Part shown: positions 1 to 8,462 of the stretch, piece by piece
How positions within the stretch are numbered: the first letter of the stretch is position 1
How the letters are laid out: each line of letters opens with the position of its first letter
Assembly (NCBI GenBank): GCA_965220505.1
Contig: CBDCQE010000001.1
Coordinates: 1,860,001 to 1,924,000 of the forward strand
Length of the DNA stretch: 64,000 nucleotides
Direction: 5' to 3'
Origin: Bin87 sp965220505
Lineage (GTDB): Bacteria; Chloroflexota; Dehalococcoidia; Lucifugimonadales; UBA3495
Position numbers and translations under genes: made by a program
Notes under the pieces: generated by a model
Seen by the model: only the letters and a program-made list of their open reading frames with translations
The model's database searches: none
Told to the model about the DNA's origin: nothing

Positions 1-646
1 TCACGTACGCGTTCAGCACCGTGGTGATGGCGCGCTCGTACTCCCGGTAAACCGGCAGGACCTCAGAAGAAAGCGAGACCGCCAAACCCGGCAGTTCTTC
101 CCGGAGGATTTCCCTCGCCCGTCGTTCGTGGGCCGAGTTGGCATAGGAGTGGAGAAAGGCCACCGCGACGGCTGCCACGCCCTCTCGAGAGAAATGTCTG
201 GCCGCCTGCCGCACTCCGTCCTCGTCCAATGGCTCCAGGATTTCGCCGTCAAAAGCGGTTCTTTCGTTCACCTCAAGACAATCCCGAGGGCGAACCGGTC
301 GCTCGGGTTTCACCCAGGAGTTCGGGTTGGCGAGTCGGGGCGTGCCGTGCCGCGCTATTTCCAGCACGTACCTGAAGCCCTCGGTGACCAGCAGTCCCAC
401 CGGCGCTCCCCGGTTCTCCAGCACCGAATTGGTGGCGATGGTCGTGCCGTGGAAGATGTGATCCACTTCACCGGCGCTCACGCCGTGGGCCGCCAGGATT
501 TCGCTAATCCCGGTCATGAACCCGACCGACGGGTCGCCGGGCGTTGACGGGGTTTTATGGACCCACTGGGCGTTGGAAGCCGTGTCACAAAGAACGATGT
601 CGGTGAAAGTCCCACCGACATCGACCGCTACCGAATACGAAGGCAT
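1..646 (-). CDS. Hydantoinase/oxoprolinase family protein (HyuA-like), 3' end outside window
   Basis: The minus-strand frame from ATG at 646 stays open to the left window edge (215 codons). It opens with a sugar-kinase/Hsp70-like phosphate-binding motif, VDVGGTFTDIVL, typical of the N-terminal domain of HyuA, the ATP-dependent hydantoinase/5-oxoprolinase family. HGTTIATNSVLENRG, another hallmark, follows near residue 70. Such proteins hydrolyse cyclic amides, usually with a HyuB partner that would lie beyond the edge. The gene starts 18 nt after the SelA-like gene and is the last visible member of a five-gene minus-strand operon. Only about a third of a typical 650-700 aa HyuA is present, so substrate cannot be judged. 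Confidence 0.88.
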   Translation of the reverse strand, partial: MPSYSVAVDVGGTFTDIVLCDTASNAQWVHKTPSTPGDPSVGFMTGISEILAAHGVSAGEVDHIFHGTTIATNSVLENRGAPVGLLVTEGFRYVLEIARHGTPRLANPNSWVKPERPVRPRDCLEVNERTAFDGEILEPLDEDGVRQAARHFSREGVAAVAVAFLHSYANSAHERRAREILREELPGLAVSLSSEVLPVYREYERAITTVLNAYV

Positions 647-664
647 GATCCGCTCGCCGCCCGC

Positions 665-1813
665 TTACTTGGCAAACAGGGCCGCAATCCGCTCCCCAAC
701 GATCTGATCCTCTCCCTCGTTCAGCCCGAACATGTGGATGGTGATGCAGTCCTCTCCGTCCCTGACCCGCGTCCAGACCGGCGGGTCACCTTCCTTGAGC
801 CGGTCCCGCAGTTCATAGATGTCAAAGCCGGCCACATCCGCGTCCACCCGGATGTTCAGCCCGTAGGGCTGGTGGCCGATGACGTTGTCGATCATCTCGG
901 CGTTCAGTCCCGCTACCCCGTCAATAGCGCTGAAAATGACCCGGGTCCGCCGTTCCGCGTCGGCCAGCCGATCCTCGTGGTTCATGGTCATCCAGACCTG
1001 CACCGCCGCCACCGCACCCATCATCTCCTGCCGGTCCACCTTCTGCGGCCGTCCCACGCCCCGCACCCGCCGGCCCTCGTAGCTGGCGAATGCCTGTAGC
1101 CCGATCTTGCGGATCATCTCCTCGGAACCCAGCGCCAGCCCCGTGGACTGTGGCGCGCCCATGTACTTGGCCGCGATGCACTGGAAATCGGCGCCCATCC
1201 GCACGTACTTGCCGAAATTCTCCAGCGGATAAATCTGGCCCGCCGCGTCCACCGTGACCAGCACGTCGTGGGCGTGGGCAATGGCAATGGTGTCCTCCAG
1301 GGACAGAGCGTTGGGGTCGTACTCCTGCTCCACCGCGTAGTAGTGCACGGCAGCCGTGTTGGGGCCAATGGCCTTTTCCAGGTCCTCAGCGGTGGTCTGC
1401 TCTTCCGACCCGAACATGACCAGCCTGGCGCCGGCCAACTCCAGGCACCGGTCGTACCAGTACCGCTGCCGCGTCTGGATGAGTATCTCGTTCTTCATCC
1501 CGTCGGTGTTGGGCAACTGCTGGATACGATCATCGTCGTCGCCGGCCATCGCCGCGGCCGTAGCCAGCATCAGCGCCGAACCCGCACCAGACGTGATATA
1601 CGCCGCCGGCACGTCGGTCATGCGGGCAATGGCCGCCCCCGCCGCTTCCTGCAACTCCATCAGCGGAATGTACGCCCCGTCGGCCTGCGCCATCGCCTCC
1701 CGCACCTCCGGGATCGGTGTGGAACCGCCCAGCATGGTGACGCTGCCGGTGGCGTTGATTACCGGCACCGCTCCCAGTTCCTTGTAAATGTTTCCCCAAT
1801 CGGCGGTGGTCAT
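665..1813 (-). CDS. SelA-like PLP-dependent enzyme
   Basis: 382 aa of the aminotransferase fold related to SelA and D-glucosaminate-6-phosphate ammonia-lyase. NATGSVTMLGGSTP near the N-terminus and the AAKYMGAPQSTG segment (about residue 215), whose Lys is the expected PLP Schiff-base residue, fit the family. VTVDAAGQIYP supplies the Asp that contacts the pyridine nitrogen. It is not the selenocysteine synthase itself: no selenocysteine machinery is seen nearby and it sits between an MNT-HEPN gene (11 nt upstream) and hyuA in a catabolic operon. A lyase or racemase acting on an amino acid or sugar acid is the likeliest role, which is inference from context. Confidence 0.8.
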   Translation of the reverse strand: MTTADWGNIYKELGAVPVINATGSVTMLGGSTPIPEVREAMAQADGAYIPLMELQEAAGAAIARMTDVPAAYITSGAGSALMLATAAAMAGDDDDRIQQLPNTDGMKNEILIQTRQRYWYDRCLELAGARLVMFGSEEQTTAEDLEKAIGPNTAAVHYYAVEQEYDPNALSLEDTIAIAHAHDVLVTVDAAGQIYPLENFGKYVRMGADFQCIAAKYMGAPQSTGLALGSEEMIRKIGLQAFASYEGRRVRGVGRPQKVDRQEMMGAVAAVQVWMTMNHEDRLADAERRTRVIFSAIDGVAGLNAEMIDNVIGHQPYGLNIRVDADVAGFDIYELRDRLKEGDPPVWTRVRDGEDCITIHMFGLNEGEDQIVGERIAALFAK

Positions 1814-1824
1814 GGTTGGGCTCC

Positions 1825-2706
1825 TTATTGGCGGTAGCGTGGCTGAATTGGGTCGTTGCTACCTTCCGGCGGCACTGCCCAGGGGTCATCGCCCGTTAAC
1901 CTGGCGATTTCGTCATAGATCCGGCTCAGGTCGTCGGTAACGCGGTTGGCCATGTCGTTGAAGTCGGAGATGGGGGTGAGCAGCGGGCCGTAACGTGTGC
2001 CCCCGGCGAAGTTGTTAAGCTGGCCCAGGTTGCTGACGGGCTGCCATCGTAAGTTGGCGTCGTTGGTGCGTATCTGCGCCAGCAGCCGGTCAAGTTCGTG
2101 AACGTGGAGGTATTCGTACCCCTGCGCCGAAATCAGGGCCTTCATGGCGTGCTCCAAAGCCTGGTGCGCGTTGTACGCGGTAACTCTGTCGGTCACCCCG
2201 GCATCCAGCATGACGTGCATGGCGCGGTAGTACGTGTTGGCGTCGGCGATGCGGAGTTGGCGTTCCATGGGTTCGTCACAGTGGTCGGGGTCGTCGGGTG
2301 CGTCGCTGCCGGGGAAATCATCCGGGTTTCGTGGCAGGATGATGCCCTCCCGGCGGGCGAACCGGGCAACGTGGTTCAGGGTGTGGACACTCTTGCGTTC
2401 GTATTCGGCCCGCGACAGGTAAACGAAGTCAATGGCAACATGGTCCTGATAGGCCAGGCGAACCAGTTCCTTGGCAGTCTCCTGAATGTCCCCAACTTGT
2501 TGGTACGGGTCGGGAAACTCCGGCTCAATAATCATCAGGTCGATATCGGAGCGGTCAGTCCAGTCAGCCCGCGCCCGCGAGCCGAACAGGATGACGCACT
2601 CGGCGTCGATGGCGTCACGGAGGGCCTGGGCGACGCCCAATGCCCTGGCGTCCGGCCCCGCGCGGCCGGGGGCGGCTTGTGTGATGTCGGCAATGGGAGT
2701 GGTCAT
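1825..2706 (-). CDS. Fused MNT nucleotidyltransferase-HEPN protein
   Basis: 293 aa from ATG at 2706, chosen because the enoyl-CoA hydratase gene ends only 2 nt upstream and the longer frame would overlap it by about 180 nt. Residues about 15-115 are a minimal nucleotidyltransferase: GSRARADWTDRSDIDLMII has the GSxxR and DxD metal-binding pattern. Residues about 150-235 are a HEPN-like helical domain (Tyr-rich start, then YNAHQALEHAMKALI). MNT and HEPN are usually separate genes of a toxin-antitoxin pair in which MNT AMPylates the HEPN RNase; here they form one chain. A canonical RxxxxH RNase motif is not evident, so HEPN activity is uncertain. It lies within a catabolic operon. Confidence 0.78.
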   Translation of the reverse strand: MTTPIADITQAAPGRAGPDARALGVAQALRDAIDAECVILFGSRARADWTDRSDIDLMIIEPEFPDPYQQVGDIQETAKELVRLAYQDHVAIDFVYLSRAEYERKSVHTLNHVARFARREGIILPRNPDDFPGSDAPDDPDHCDEPMERQLRIADANTYYRAMHVMLDAGVTDRVTAYNAHQALEHAMKALISAQGYEYLHVHELDRLLAQIRTNDANLRWQPVSNLGQLNNFAGGTRYGPLLTPISDFNDMANRVTDDLSRIYDEIARLTGDDPWAVPPEGSNDPIQPRYRQ

Positions 2707-2708
2707 CG

Positions 2709-3506
2709 TTATTCGCCCGTGAAAACCGGCGGTCGCCGTTCGCGGAAAGACGCCGCCGCCTCGGCCACGTCGTGCGGCGCGCGGCGGGCGAACACGATGC
2801 TGTGCGTCTCGTACTGGAGTTGGTCCTCCAGCGTGGTGTCCAGGCTGCGTTGCATCGTCCTCTTCGACATCTGCATGGCAACGGGCGGCCACATGGCGAT
2901 CTGCCTCGCCAGCTCCATTGCCTCGCCCAACAGGTTCTCCGACGTGGTGAGCCGGTCCAGCAACCCAAGCCGGTATGACTCTTCCGCGTCCACCGTGCGG
3001 CTGGTGAACACCAGGTCGAACGCCCGGCTCGACCCCACGATGCGAGGCAGGAAGTAGGACAACCCCGAGTCGGGGCTCAGGCTGCGCTCGATGAACACCG
3101 TCTTGAACCGGGTGTTCTCGCAGCCAACGCGCATGTCACAGGCCAGCGCCAGACCCATGCCGGCACCGGCGGCAACCCCGTTCACCGCGGCAATGGTCGG
3201 CTTGTTCAGGTCCCGGTAGACCATCAGCGCCTGCCGGCCGACCCAGTTGTATTCGTCCAGACGCTCACCCCGGCTGGCGTGCTCGTCGCTGGGGCGGGCG
3301 CCCGTCAGATCAGCGCCCGAGCAGAACCCGCGACCTTCACCGGTGAAGACGACAACCCGCACGCCGTCGTCGTCCCGCAGTTCTTCGCACGCCGCCATCA
3401 TATCGTAGTGCAGATTCCGGTCGATGGCGTTGAGCTTCTCGGGCCGGTTCAGGGTAACCAGCGCGATCTGGCCGTCGCGGTCAACCCGCAGGTTGTCGTA
3501 CCCCAT
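2709..3506 (-). CDS. Enoyl-CoA hydratase/isomerase family protein
   Basis: 265 aa, the normal length for the crotonase family. The oxyanion-hole segments are present: GFCSGADL (about residue 60) and NGVAAGAGMGLALACD (about residue 110). The first catalytic Glu position of enoyl-CoA hydratase is not clearly conserved and the second falls at SPDSG, where Asp replaces Glu, so an isomerase or other crotonase reaction is as likely as hydration. The gene starts 1 nt after the M20 peptidase stop and ends 2 nt before the MNT-HEPN start, so it is translationally linked to both. Confidence 0.85.
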   Translation of the reverse strand: MGYDNLRVDRDGQIALVTLNRPEKLNAIDRNLHYDMMAACEELRDDDGVRVVVFTGEGRGFCSGADLTGARPSDEHASRGERLDEYNWVGRQALMVYRDLNKPTIAAVNGVAAGAGMGLALACDMRVGCENTRFKTVFIERSLSPDSGLSYFLPRIVGSSRAFDLVFTSRTVDAEESYRLGLLDRLTTSENLLGEAMELARQIAMWPPVAMQMSKRTMQRSLDTTLEDQLQYETHSIVFARRAPHDVAEAAASFRERRPPVFTGE

Positions 3507-3507
3507 G

Positions 3508-4866
3508 CTATTTCACCGCCAGCATGTCGCACGCCAGGCCCAGCATGATCTTGGTACCGCTCACCAGGCTCTTGATGCCCGCCGATTCATTGGTGCCGTG
3601 GGTGTAGTTGAGCATCGGATCATCGTCCGGGTGGGAGCCGGAGAAACCGTAGGTCACCGTGCCCAGGGGCCGGGTGAACCGCGAATCGGTAAACCCGTTG
3701 CTGATCGCCGGCACCCACTGGATGTTGTCCCGCTGTAGGGCCTGCCCGGTGACGCGTCGAATGCTGTCAGAAAGCGGCGACTCGAAGGGCGAAGAGTTTG
3801 GCCTCGCCATGTAATCAATCTCGTACGAAACCCCGGGGACATCCGCCAACACTTCGTCGAGTTGCTGCCGCACGTAATCGTCATCCTGGTGGGGCAACGT
3901 CCGCACGTCGCAGGTCAGGCGGATCGATTCCGGCACGCTGTTGGACTTGATGCCGCCCCGCACCATGGTGGGCGTCAGCGTCATGCGCGACAGGGCCCGC
4001 AGCATGGACGCGAAGCGCGGGTTATCAGTCTCAATCTCCGCAATGATGTCGTCCACGTTCTCAGCAGACGGCTTGTGCTCAATGGCAAAGGTTGAGAGGT
4101 GGTCGAAAATGGCTCCGGAAGTGTCCCGATCCGCCTCAAAGCCCTCGATGGAGGACAGCGCGCGACTCAGCCGGTACAGCGCGTTGGTCCCCTGCCACGG
4201 CACCGATGCGTGGGAACTGGTCCCCTTGACATCGATCTCCACCTGGAGGCGACCCTTTTCCCCCACGCCCAGCACGTAGGTCAGCGCGCCGGCCGCTTCG
4301 ATGGGCGTGCCGCCGCCCTCGTTGACGGCAAACGGAGCCGCCAGCTTTTCCGGATAGTTGTCGGCCAGCCAGCCGAACCCGTACCGGCCGCCGTGTTCCT
4401 CGTCCGCACCGGCCGCCAGGATCAGTCCATCCTCCAGCTCGATTCCGTTCCGCTTCAGGATACGGACGGCCATCAGTTGCGCCGTAAGCAGCCCCTTGCA
4501 GTCCGTCGCGCCGCGCCCGAACACGCGGCCGTCCGCAATGGTCGCGCTGAAAGGCGGGAACCGCCACTTCGACTCGTCCTCTACGGGCACCACGTCGGTG
4601 TGGGACATGAACATCAGGCCCGCGTTGCCCGACCGTCCCTCGAGCCGCGCGATCAGGTTGCCCCGGTTGGGAGCCGACTCCAGGATTTCAGACTGGATGC
4701 CGTCTTCGGCCAGGAAGTCGCCCGCCAGTTCGCACACCGGCGTCTCGTCGCCCGTAGGCATGAAACCCGTGTTCACCGACGGGATGCGCACCAGCGCCTG
4801 TTCGAGGGCGACGATGTCGTTTTCGGCTTCGTCAACCTGGCGGAAAAGGTCAGTTAGGTCGGGCAT
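3508..4866 (-). CDS. M20 family metallopeptidase (ArgE/DapE/carboxypeptidase G2 type)
   Basis: 452 aa from ATG at 4866, which has AGGAGG about 9 nt upstream; the longer frame to 4986 has no such site. Metal ligands are visible in order: His in MFMSHTDVVP, the bridging Asp in GRGATDCKG, the catalytic/ligand Glu pair in GADEEHGG. The dimerisation (lid) domain spans roughly residues 210-320. Enzymes of this family remove N-acyl or C-terminal amino acid groups with two zinc ions. First gene of the five-gene minus-strand operon that ends with hyuA. Substrate not determinable. Confidence 0.88.
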   Translation of the reverse strand: MPDLTDLFRQVDEAENDIVALEQALVRIPSVNTGFMPTGDETPVCELAGDFLAEDGIQSEILESAPNRGNLIARLEGRSGNAGLMFMSHTDVVPVEDESKWRFPPFSATIADGRVFGRGATDCKGLLTAQLMAVRILKRNGIELEDGLILAAGADEEHGGRYGFGWLADNYPEKLAAPFAVNEGGGTPIEAAGALTYVLGVGEKGRLQVEIDVKGTSSHASVPWQGTNALYRLSRALSSIEGFEADRDTSGAIFDHLSTFAIEHKPSAENVDDIIAEIETDNPRFASMLRALSRMTLTPTMVRGGIKSNSVPESIRLTCDVRTLPHQDDDYVRQQLDEVLADVPGVSYEIDYMARPNSSPFESPLSDSIRRVTGQALQRDNIQWVPAISNGFTDSRFTRPLGTVTYGFSGSHPDDDPMLNYTHGTNESAGIKSLVSGTKIMLGLACDMLAVK

Positions 4867-4987
4867 CGCCGGTCCTCCTCGCCATGCCCTTTCGAAGGCT
4901 CCTGGCGCGTCGCCGTGAGTGTATGCAGGGGGCCGGCGGGTGTCAATGCAGGTCGTTCCGTGTCGCCATACCCGCAGGCTTTGCATT

Positions 4988-4993
4988 TATAAT
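4988..4993 (+). promoter_or_regulatory. -10 box upstream of brnTA
   Basis: A perfect TATAAT lies 45 nt before the brnT start. No good TTGACA-like box is found 16-18 nt upstream, so the -35 is weak or the promoter needs help. BrnT/BrnA pairs are normally autoregulated at this position. Confidence 0.45.
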
Positions 4994-5037
4994 GGTGCCA
5001 TCATCACGCCGTTTGGGCCGATTTGCTGACACCGCCT

Positions 5038-5340
5038 ATGATCGACTTCAGCCGAGTAACCGGCTTCCAGTGGGACCGAGGCAACGACAGGAAAAATCTT
5101 CTTTCACATGACGTTACTCAGTTTGAAGCAGAGCAAGTTTTCGCAGACCCGTGGTTGCTGATTTCGGAGGACATCGACCACAGCCAAGACGAGATGAGGT
5201 ATAACGCTCTCGGTTTCATCCGCAACGGGCGCTTTTTGCACGTAACCTTCACGATGCGCAACTTCAATACTATCATCCGTATCATATCGGCCCGCGACAT
5301 GGACGAACAGGAGGAAACCATTTATGTCCAAGGAACTTAA
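5038..5340 (+). CDS. brnT: BrnT-type ribonuclease toxin
   Basis: 100 aa from ATG at 5038 (a TTG at 5023 is possible). The protein has the BrnT layout: FQWDRGNDRKNLLSHDVTQ, then EAEQVFADP, a central RYNALGFIRNGRFLHVTFT strand pair and a C-terminal IRIISARDMDEQE with the conserved Arg-x-IS-AR pattern. BrnT is a RelE-fold RNase that blocks translation and is neutralised by BrnA. Its last 17 nt overlap the following brnA-like gene, the usual toxin-first order of this family. No strong ribosome binding site is seen. Confidence 0.82.
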   Translation: MIDFSRVTGFQWDRGNDRKNLLSHDVTQFEAEQVFADPWLLISEDIDHSQDEMRYNALGFIRNGRFLHVTFTMRNFNTIIRIISARDMDEQEETIYVQGT

Positions 5341-5518
5341 ACCCATCCCTCATTTCGAAACCGAAGCCGAAGAACGCCATTTCTGGGAGACCCACAGCTC
5401 GGTTGACTATGTTGATTGGAGCAAAGCCCGCCGCGCCCGGTTCCCCAACCTCAAGTTCTCATCGCCGGAAGAGTTGGCTAAAGCCGCCGGGACGGAGGAC
5501 GAGGCCGCCGCCGACTAG
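5324..5518 (+). CDS. brnA: BrnA/CopG-like antitoxin
   Basis: 64 aa. IPHFETEAEERHFWETHSS, then VDYVDWSKARRARFPNL, is the signature of the short CopG/BrnA antitoxin family. The start overlaps the brnT end by 17 nt and is preceded by GGAGG within the toxin gene. The family normally carries a ribbon-helix-helix DNA-binding segment; this version is short and ends in an acidic tail, so DNA binding is less certain than toxin neutralisation. Confidence 0.8.
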   Translation: MSKELKPIPHFETEAEERHFWETHSSVDYVDWSKARRARFPNLKFSSPEELAKAAGTEDEAAAD

Positions 5519-5673
5519 GCATCCTGCGGACGGGCAAGCAGCCGTCCGACGCTCCAAAGCCGCCCCAATTGACAACGACCCCGCTATGGCATCGGCGGGG
5601 CCGTCGGCGTTATATTTAAGCCGCACCCGGACCCACCTGACGCGCTTGTTTGCGGATGCAGCCGGCGGCAACT

Positions 5674-7326
5674 ATGACCACCTCAACCCAAGTCTATTAC
5701 CGCAAGTGGCGGCCAGGCACCTTCTCCGACCTGGCGGGTCAGGAGCACGTGGGCAACACGCTGCGCCAGGCAGTGATGCAGGGCCGGGTCAGCCACAGCT
5801 ACCTGTTCTGCGGCACCCGCGGCAGCGGCAAGACCACCACCGCCCGGGTCCTGTCCAAGGCCGTCAACTGCCTGGACCCGCAGGACGGCGACCCCTGCGA
5901 CCGGTGCGCCATCTGCGTGTCCATCAACGAGGGCCGCAACCTGGACATCATCGAGCTGGACGCCGCCAGCAATCGTGGCGTGGAAGAGATCCGGGAGATC
6001 CGCGACAAGGTCCATTTCCAGCCCGCCCAGAACCGGCGCAAGGTCTACATCATCGACGAAGCTCACATGCTCACCCGTGAAGCTTCCAACGCCTTCCTCA
6101 AGACCCTGGAGGAACCGCCCGCCCACGTCATCTTCATTCTCTGCACCACCGAGGCCGACCGCATTCTGCCCACCATCCTGTCCCGCTGCCAGCGGTACGA
6201 TTTCCGCCGTCTGCCCGGCCAGACCATCTACGACCGCCTGGCCTACATCACTGACCAGGAAGGCGTGGCCATCCAGCCCGACGCGCTGCGGATGGTGGCG
6301 CGCAACGCCGGTGGCTCCATGCGCGACGCGCTCAATATGCTGGAGCAGTTGGCCGTATCCGCCGACCGGGAAGTCACCCTCCGCGACGTCGAAGAAGCCC
6401 TGGGCCTGGTGCGCAGCGACGCTTACCTCATGCTCGCGCAGAAGATGCTGGCCGGAGACACCTCCGGTTCCCTGGAGACCATCAACGACGTGGTGTGGGA
6501 AGGCGGCGAACCGCGCCAGTTGCACCGCCAGACGCTGGATATCCTGCGCTCCATTCTGCTGTTGTCGTGGGACGCCGGCCAGACACTGGACCTCCCGCCG
6601 GACGTATTGGCCAGCCTCCAGGCCGAGTCCCAAAAACACGACGGCGCGACAATATTGCGCGCGGTACGGATCTGGGGCGAGGCCAACCTGAGGTACGACG
6701 CGCCGTCCACGTTGCCCCTTGAAATCGCCGCAGCGGAGATCTGCCGGAAGGACGTCGTCGCGGAAACGCCTCAACCCCCGGCGCCCGCCCCACCGACGCC
6801 GCCTGCGCAATCCCGCCAGCCGCGCCGGGAGGCTCCGCCCGCTGGTCCGCCGGCCCGTGATTCCCGACCCGCCGCCCCACCGCCCGCGCGGCCGTCGCCT
6901 CCCGCCAATGCTCAGCCTCCCGCACGTTCGACCACGCCGGCGGTCGCCCCCGACAGCTTCCAGGGGCAGTGGGAGCAGGCGGTCAGGCAGTTGGGCCGCG
7001 TCAAGGGCAGCAAATACAACCTCGGCGCCCTGCTGCGCGATTGCCGGCCCAACAGCGTCCACCTGTCGGATGACGCCACGACGCTGGTGTTGCCCTTCAC
7101 CAACTCCGCCAATCTGGACCGGATGCAGGAAGAACTCAACGATCCGAGGGTTCGTGATACCATTGAGCAGGCTATAGAACAGTGCTTCGGCGAACGGCAT
7201 CCGTTTTCCGTCACCCTGGCGGGCGCGAACGGCGACAACGACCGCCCGGCGCGTAATTCCATGCAGGACAGCCCTCTATACCGCACCGCCATCGGCCTGG
7301 GAGCGCGTCCAATCGAGGAAAACTAG
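5674..7326 (+). CDS. dnaX: DNA polymerase III subunits gamma/tau
   Basis: 550 aa from ATG at 5674; TTG at 5650 would add eight residues without family support. The clamp-loader ATPase is clear: YRKWRPGTFSDLAGQEHV, Walker A GTRGSGKTTTA (about residue 47), the zinc-binding Cys cluster CLDPQDGDPCDRCAIC, Walker B IIDEAHML and sensor motif LSRCQRYDF. A Pro/Ala-rich linker covers about residues 365-430, followed by a tau-like C-terminal domain. The protein loads the sliding clamp and couples polymerases. The following order ybaB, recR, recO is the classic bacterial arrangement, interrupted here by two inserted small genes. Confidence 0.95.
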   Translation: MTTSTQVYYRKWRPGTFSDLAGQEHVGNTLRQAVMQGRVSHSYLFCGTRGSGKTTTARVLSKAVNCLDPQDGDPCDRCAICVSINEGRNLDIIELDAASNRGVEEIREIRDKVHFQPAQNRRKVYIIDEAHMLTREASNAFLKTLEEPPAHVIFILCTTEADRILPTILSRCQRYDFRRLPGQTIYDRLAYITDQEGVAIQPDALRMVARNAGGSMRDALNMLEQLAVSADREVTLRDVEEALGLVRSDAYLMLAQKMLAGDTSGSLETINDVVWEGGEPRQLHRQTLDILRSILLLSWDAGQTLDLPPDVLASLQAESQKHDGATILRAVRIWGEANLRYDAPSTLPLEIAAAEICRKDVVAETPQPPAPAPPTPPAQSRQPRREAPPAGPPARDSRPAAPPPARPSPPANAQPPARSTTPAVAPDSFQGQWEQAVRQLGRVKGSKYNLGALLRDCRPNSVHLSDDATTLVLPFTNSANLDRMQEELNDPRVRDTIEQAIEQCFGERHPFSVTLAGANGDNDRPARNSMQDSPLYRTAIGLGARPIEEN

Positions 7327-7346
7327 CAGGAGGCTCCGTACATATC

Positions 7347-7649
7347 ATGATGAACCGCAAGATGATGCGCCAGGCCCAGCAACTGCAGAACCGGTTGGCC
7401 AAGGCCCAGCAGGAACTGGAAGAGATGAGCGTCGAAGGCTCCGCCGGCGGCGGGGTGGTACGCGTCACCATGACCGGCAAGCAGGAAGTCACCGAGGTGG
7501 TCATCGAGCCCGAAGCGGCGGAAGACATCGACCTGCTGCAGGACCTCGTGGCCGCCGCAGTCAACGACGCCTTCAACCGGACCCAGGAACTCGCCGCCCA
7601 GAAGATGGGCGCCGTCACCGGAGGCCTGAACATCCCCGGCCTGTTCTAG
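7347..7649 (+). CDS. ybaB: YbaB/EbfC family nucleoid-associated protein
   Basis: 100 aa, the usual family length. The long helix MMRQAQQLQNRLAKAQQELE and the central GGVVRVTMTGKQEV strand pair followed by a second helix match YbaB/EbfC, a dimeric tweezer-shaped DNA-binding protein. The start is preceded by AGGAGG at a distance of about 14 nt. It lies 20 nt after dnaX, as in most bacteria. Confidence 0.92.
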   Translation: MMNRKMMRQAQQLQNRLAKAQQELEEMSVEGSAGGGVVRVTMTGKQEVTEVVIEPEAAEDIDLLQDLVAAAVNDAFNRTQELAAQKMGAVTGGLNIPGLF

Positions 7650-7658
7650 ATCGGCTGG

Positions 7659-8039
7659 ATGACCAGCCAGGGGAGCGGAGGCCAGTCCTGGGAGAGGCGC
7701 AGACTGCCGGAAACCATCACCGCCGGCGGCGTCACCCGATGGCTGACCGGACACTTGCGCGAGAACCCGCACGACGGGGTTACCGCCGCCAGGATTCAAC
7801 ACGTCCTTGAGCATTGGGTTGTCCGTGGACAGTGTACAAACAGCGAGGGCAGTACAGCCATGACGTACTGGGGATTCGTTCCCGGTAGGCGAGTTATGTT
7901 GAGGGTTCCGGTTTCGCTGGACGACGAAGAAATCATAACCGCCACTTTTGACAGCAGAGCCGCCCGAAGGGTCAATCAAGAAGGTCGCCCCTGGTTTCAA
8001 CGCCATTGCCAGAACCTGGAGGTGAGAGATGCAAGTTAG
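7659..8039 (+). CDS. DUF4258-like putative toxin
   Basis: 126 aa, starting 9 nt after ybaB and overlapping the next gene by 11 nt. The core (about residues 35-115), RIQHVLEHWVVRG followed by YWGFVPGRRVMLRVPVSL and EEIITATFDSRAARR, resembles the RelE/BrnT-like fold of DUF4258 and related proteins: one helix, then beta strands, then a short basic tail. DUF4258 genes are commonly paired with DUF2283 genes in putative toxin-antitoxin loci, and a DUF2283-like gene follows. The assignment rests on pattern and context, not on a unique motif. Confidence 0.5.
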   Translation: MTSQGSGGQSWERRRLPETITAGGVTRWLTGHLRENPHDGVTAARIQHVLEHWVVRGQCTNSEGSTAMTYWGFVPGRRVMLRVPVSLDDEEIITATFDSRAARRVNQEGRPWFQRHCQNLEVRDAS

Positions 8040-8433
8040 TTATTACCCTGATGACGATGTACTCATACTCATTGCATCGTCGCAAGGCGGTGGCGGCGGT
8101 ACTTTACGAGACGATTTTGGAGTCATCTTCGTTATAGACGGCGAAGATGAAGGTGATGAGAACGTCACGAGAGTCGACGTCCATGGCGCAACCCGTTTTC
8201 TTCCGCTCGACACAGAGCGAGGGTACGACGCCCACACCGATACGCTGACGCTGGGCGACAAGCCTGACGCAGATTATCGCGTGGTGGACAACGGCGACTT
8301 CGTCAGTTACCGGCAGTGGTTTGACGATGGGAGTGAATGGGACGTGGTGGCAGTGGATTTGCGGCGGGCCTCGGTGCATCTGGCGCCGGTTCTGGCCGCC
8401 CGGCCACGGCCAGCGCCGGTCGGCAGGGAATAA
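8029..8433 (+). CDS. DUF2283-like putative antitoxin
   Basis: 134 aa. The start MQVSYYPDDDVLILIAS and the GVIFVIDGEDEGDENVTRV strand resemble DUF2283, whose members begin with a Y-D/P-acidic-A/V-L pattern and a hydrophobic strand. A second similar unit (YDAHTDTLTLGD then DVVAVDLRRASVHL) follows, so the protein looks like an internal duplication of the domain. It overlaps the DUF4258-like gene by 11 nt. Role as antitoxin is inferred from the pairing. Confidence 0.5.
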   Translation: MQVSYYPDDDVLILIASSQGGGGGTLRDDFGVIFVIDGEDEGDENVTRVDVHGATRFLPLDTERGYDAHTDTLTLGDKPDADYRVVDNGDFVSYRQWFDDGSEWDVVAVDLRRASVHLAPVLAARPRPAPVGRE

Positions 8434-8462
8434 CCGGCAACGGGAGCACCAGCGCAAGCATC

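Noticed and set aside
1268..1837. Long plus-strand ORFs opposite the SelA-like gene
   Set aside because: They lie entirely within a well-supported gene on the other strand, are rich in Arg, Pro and Val as expected of high-GC shadow frames, and show no family motif.
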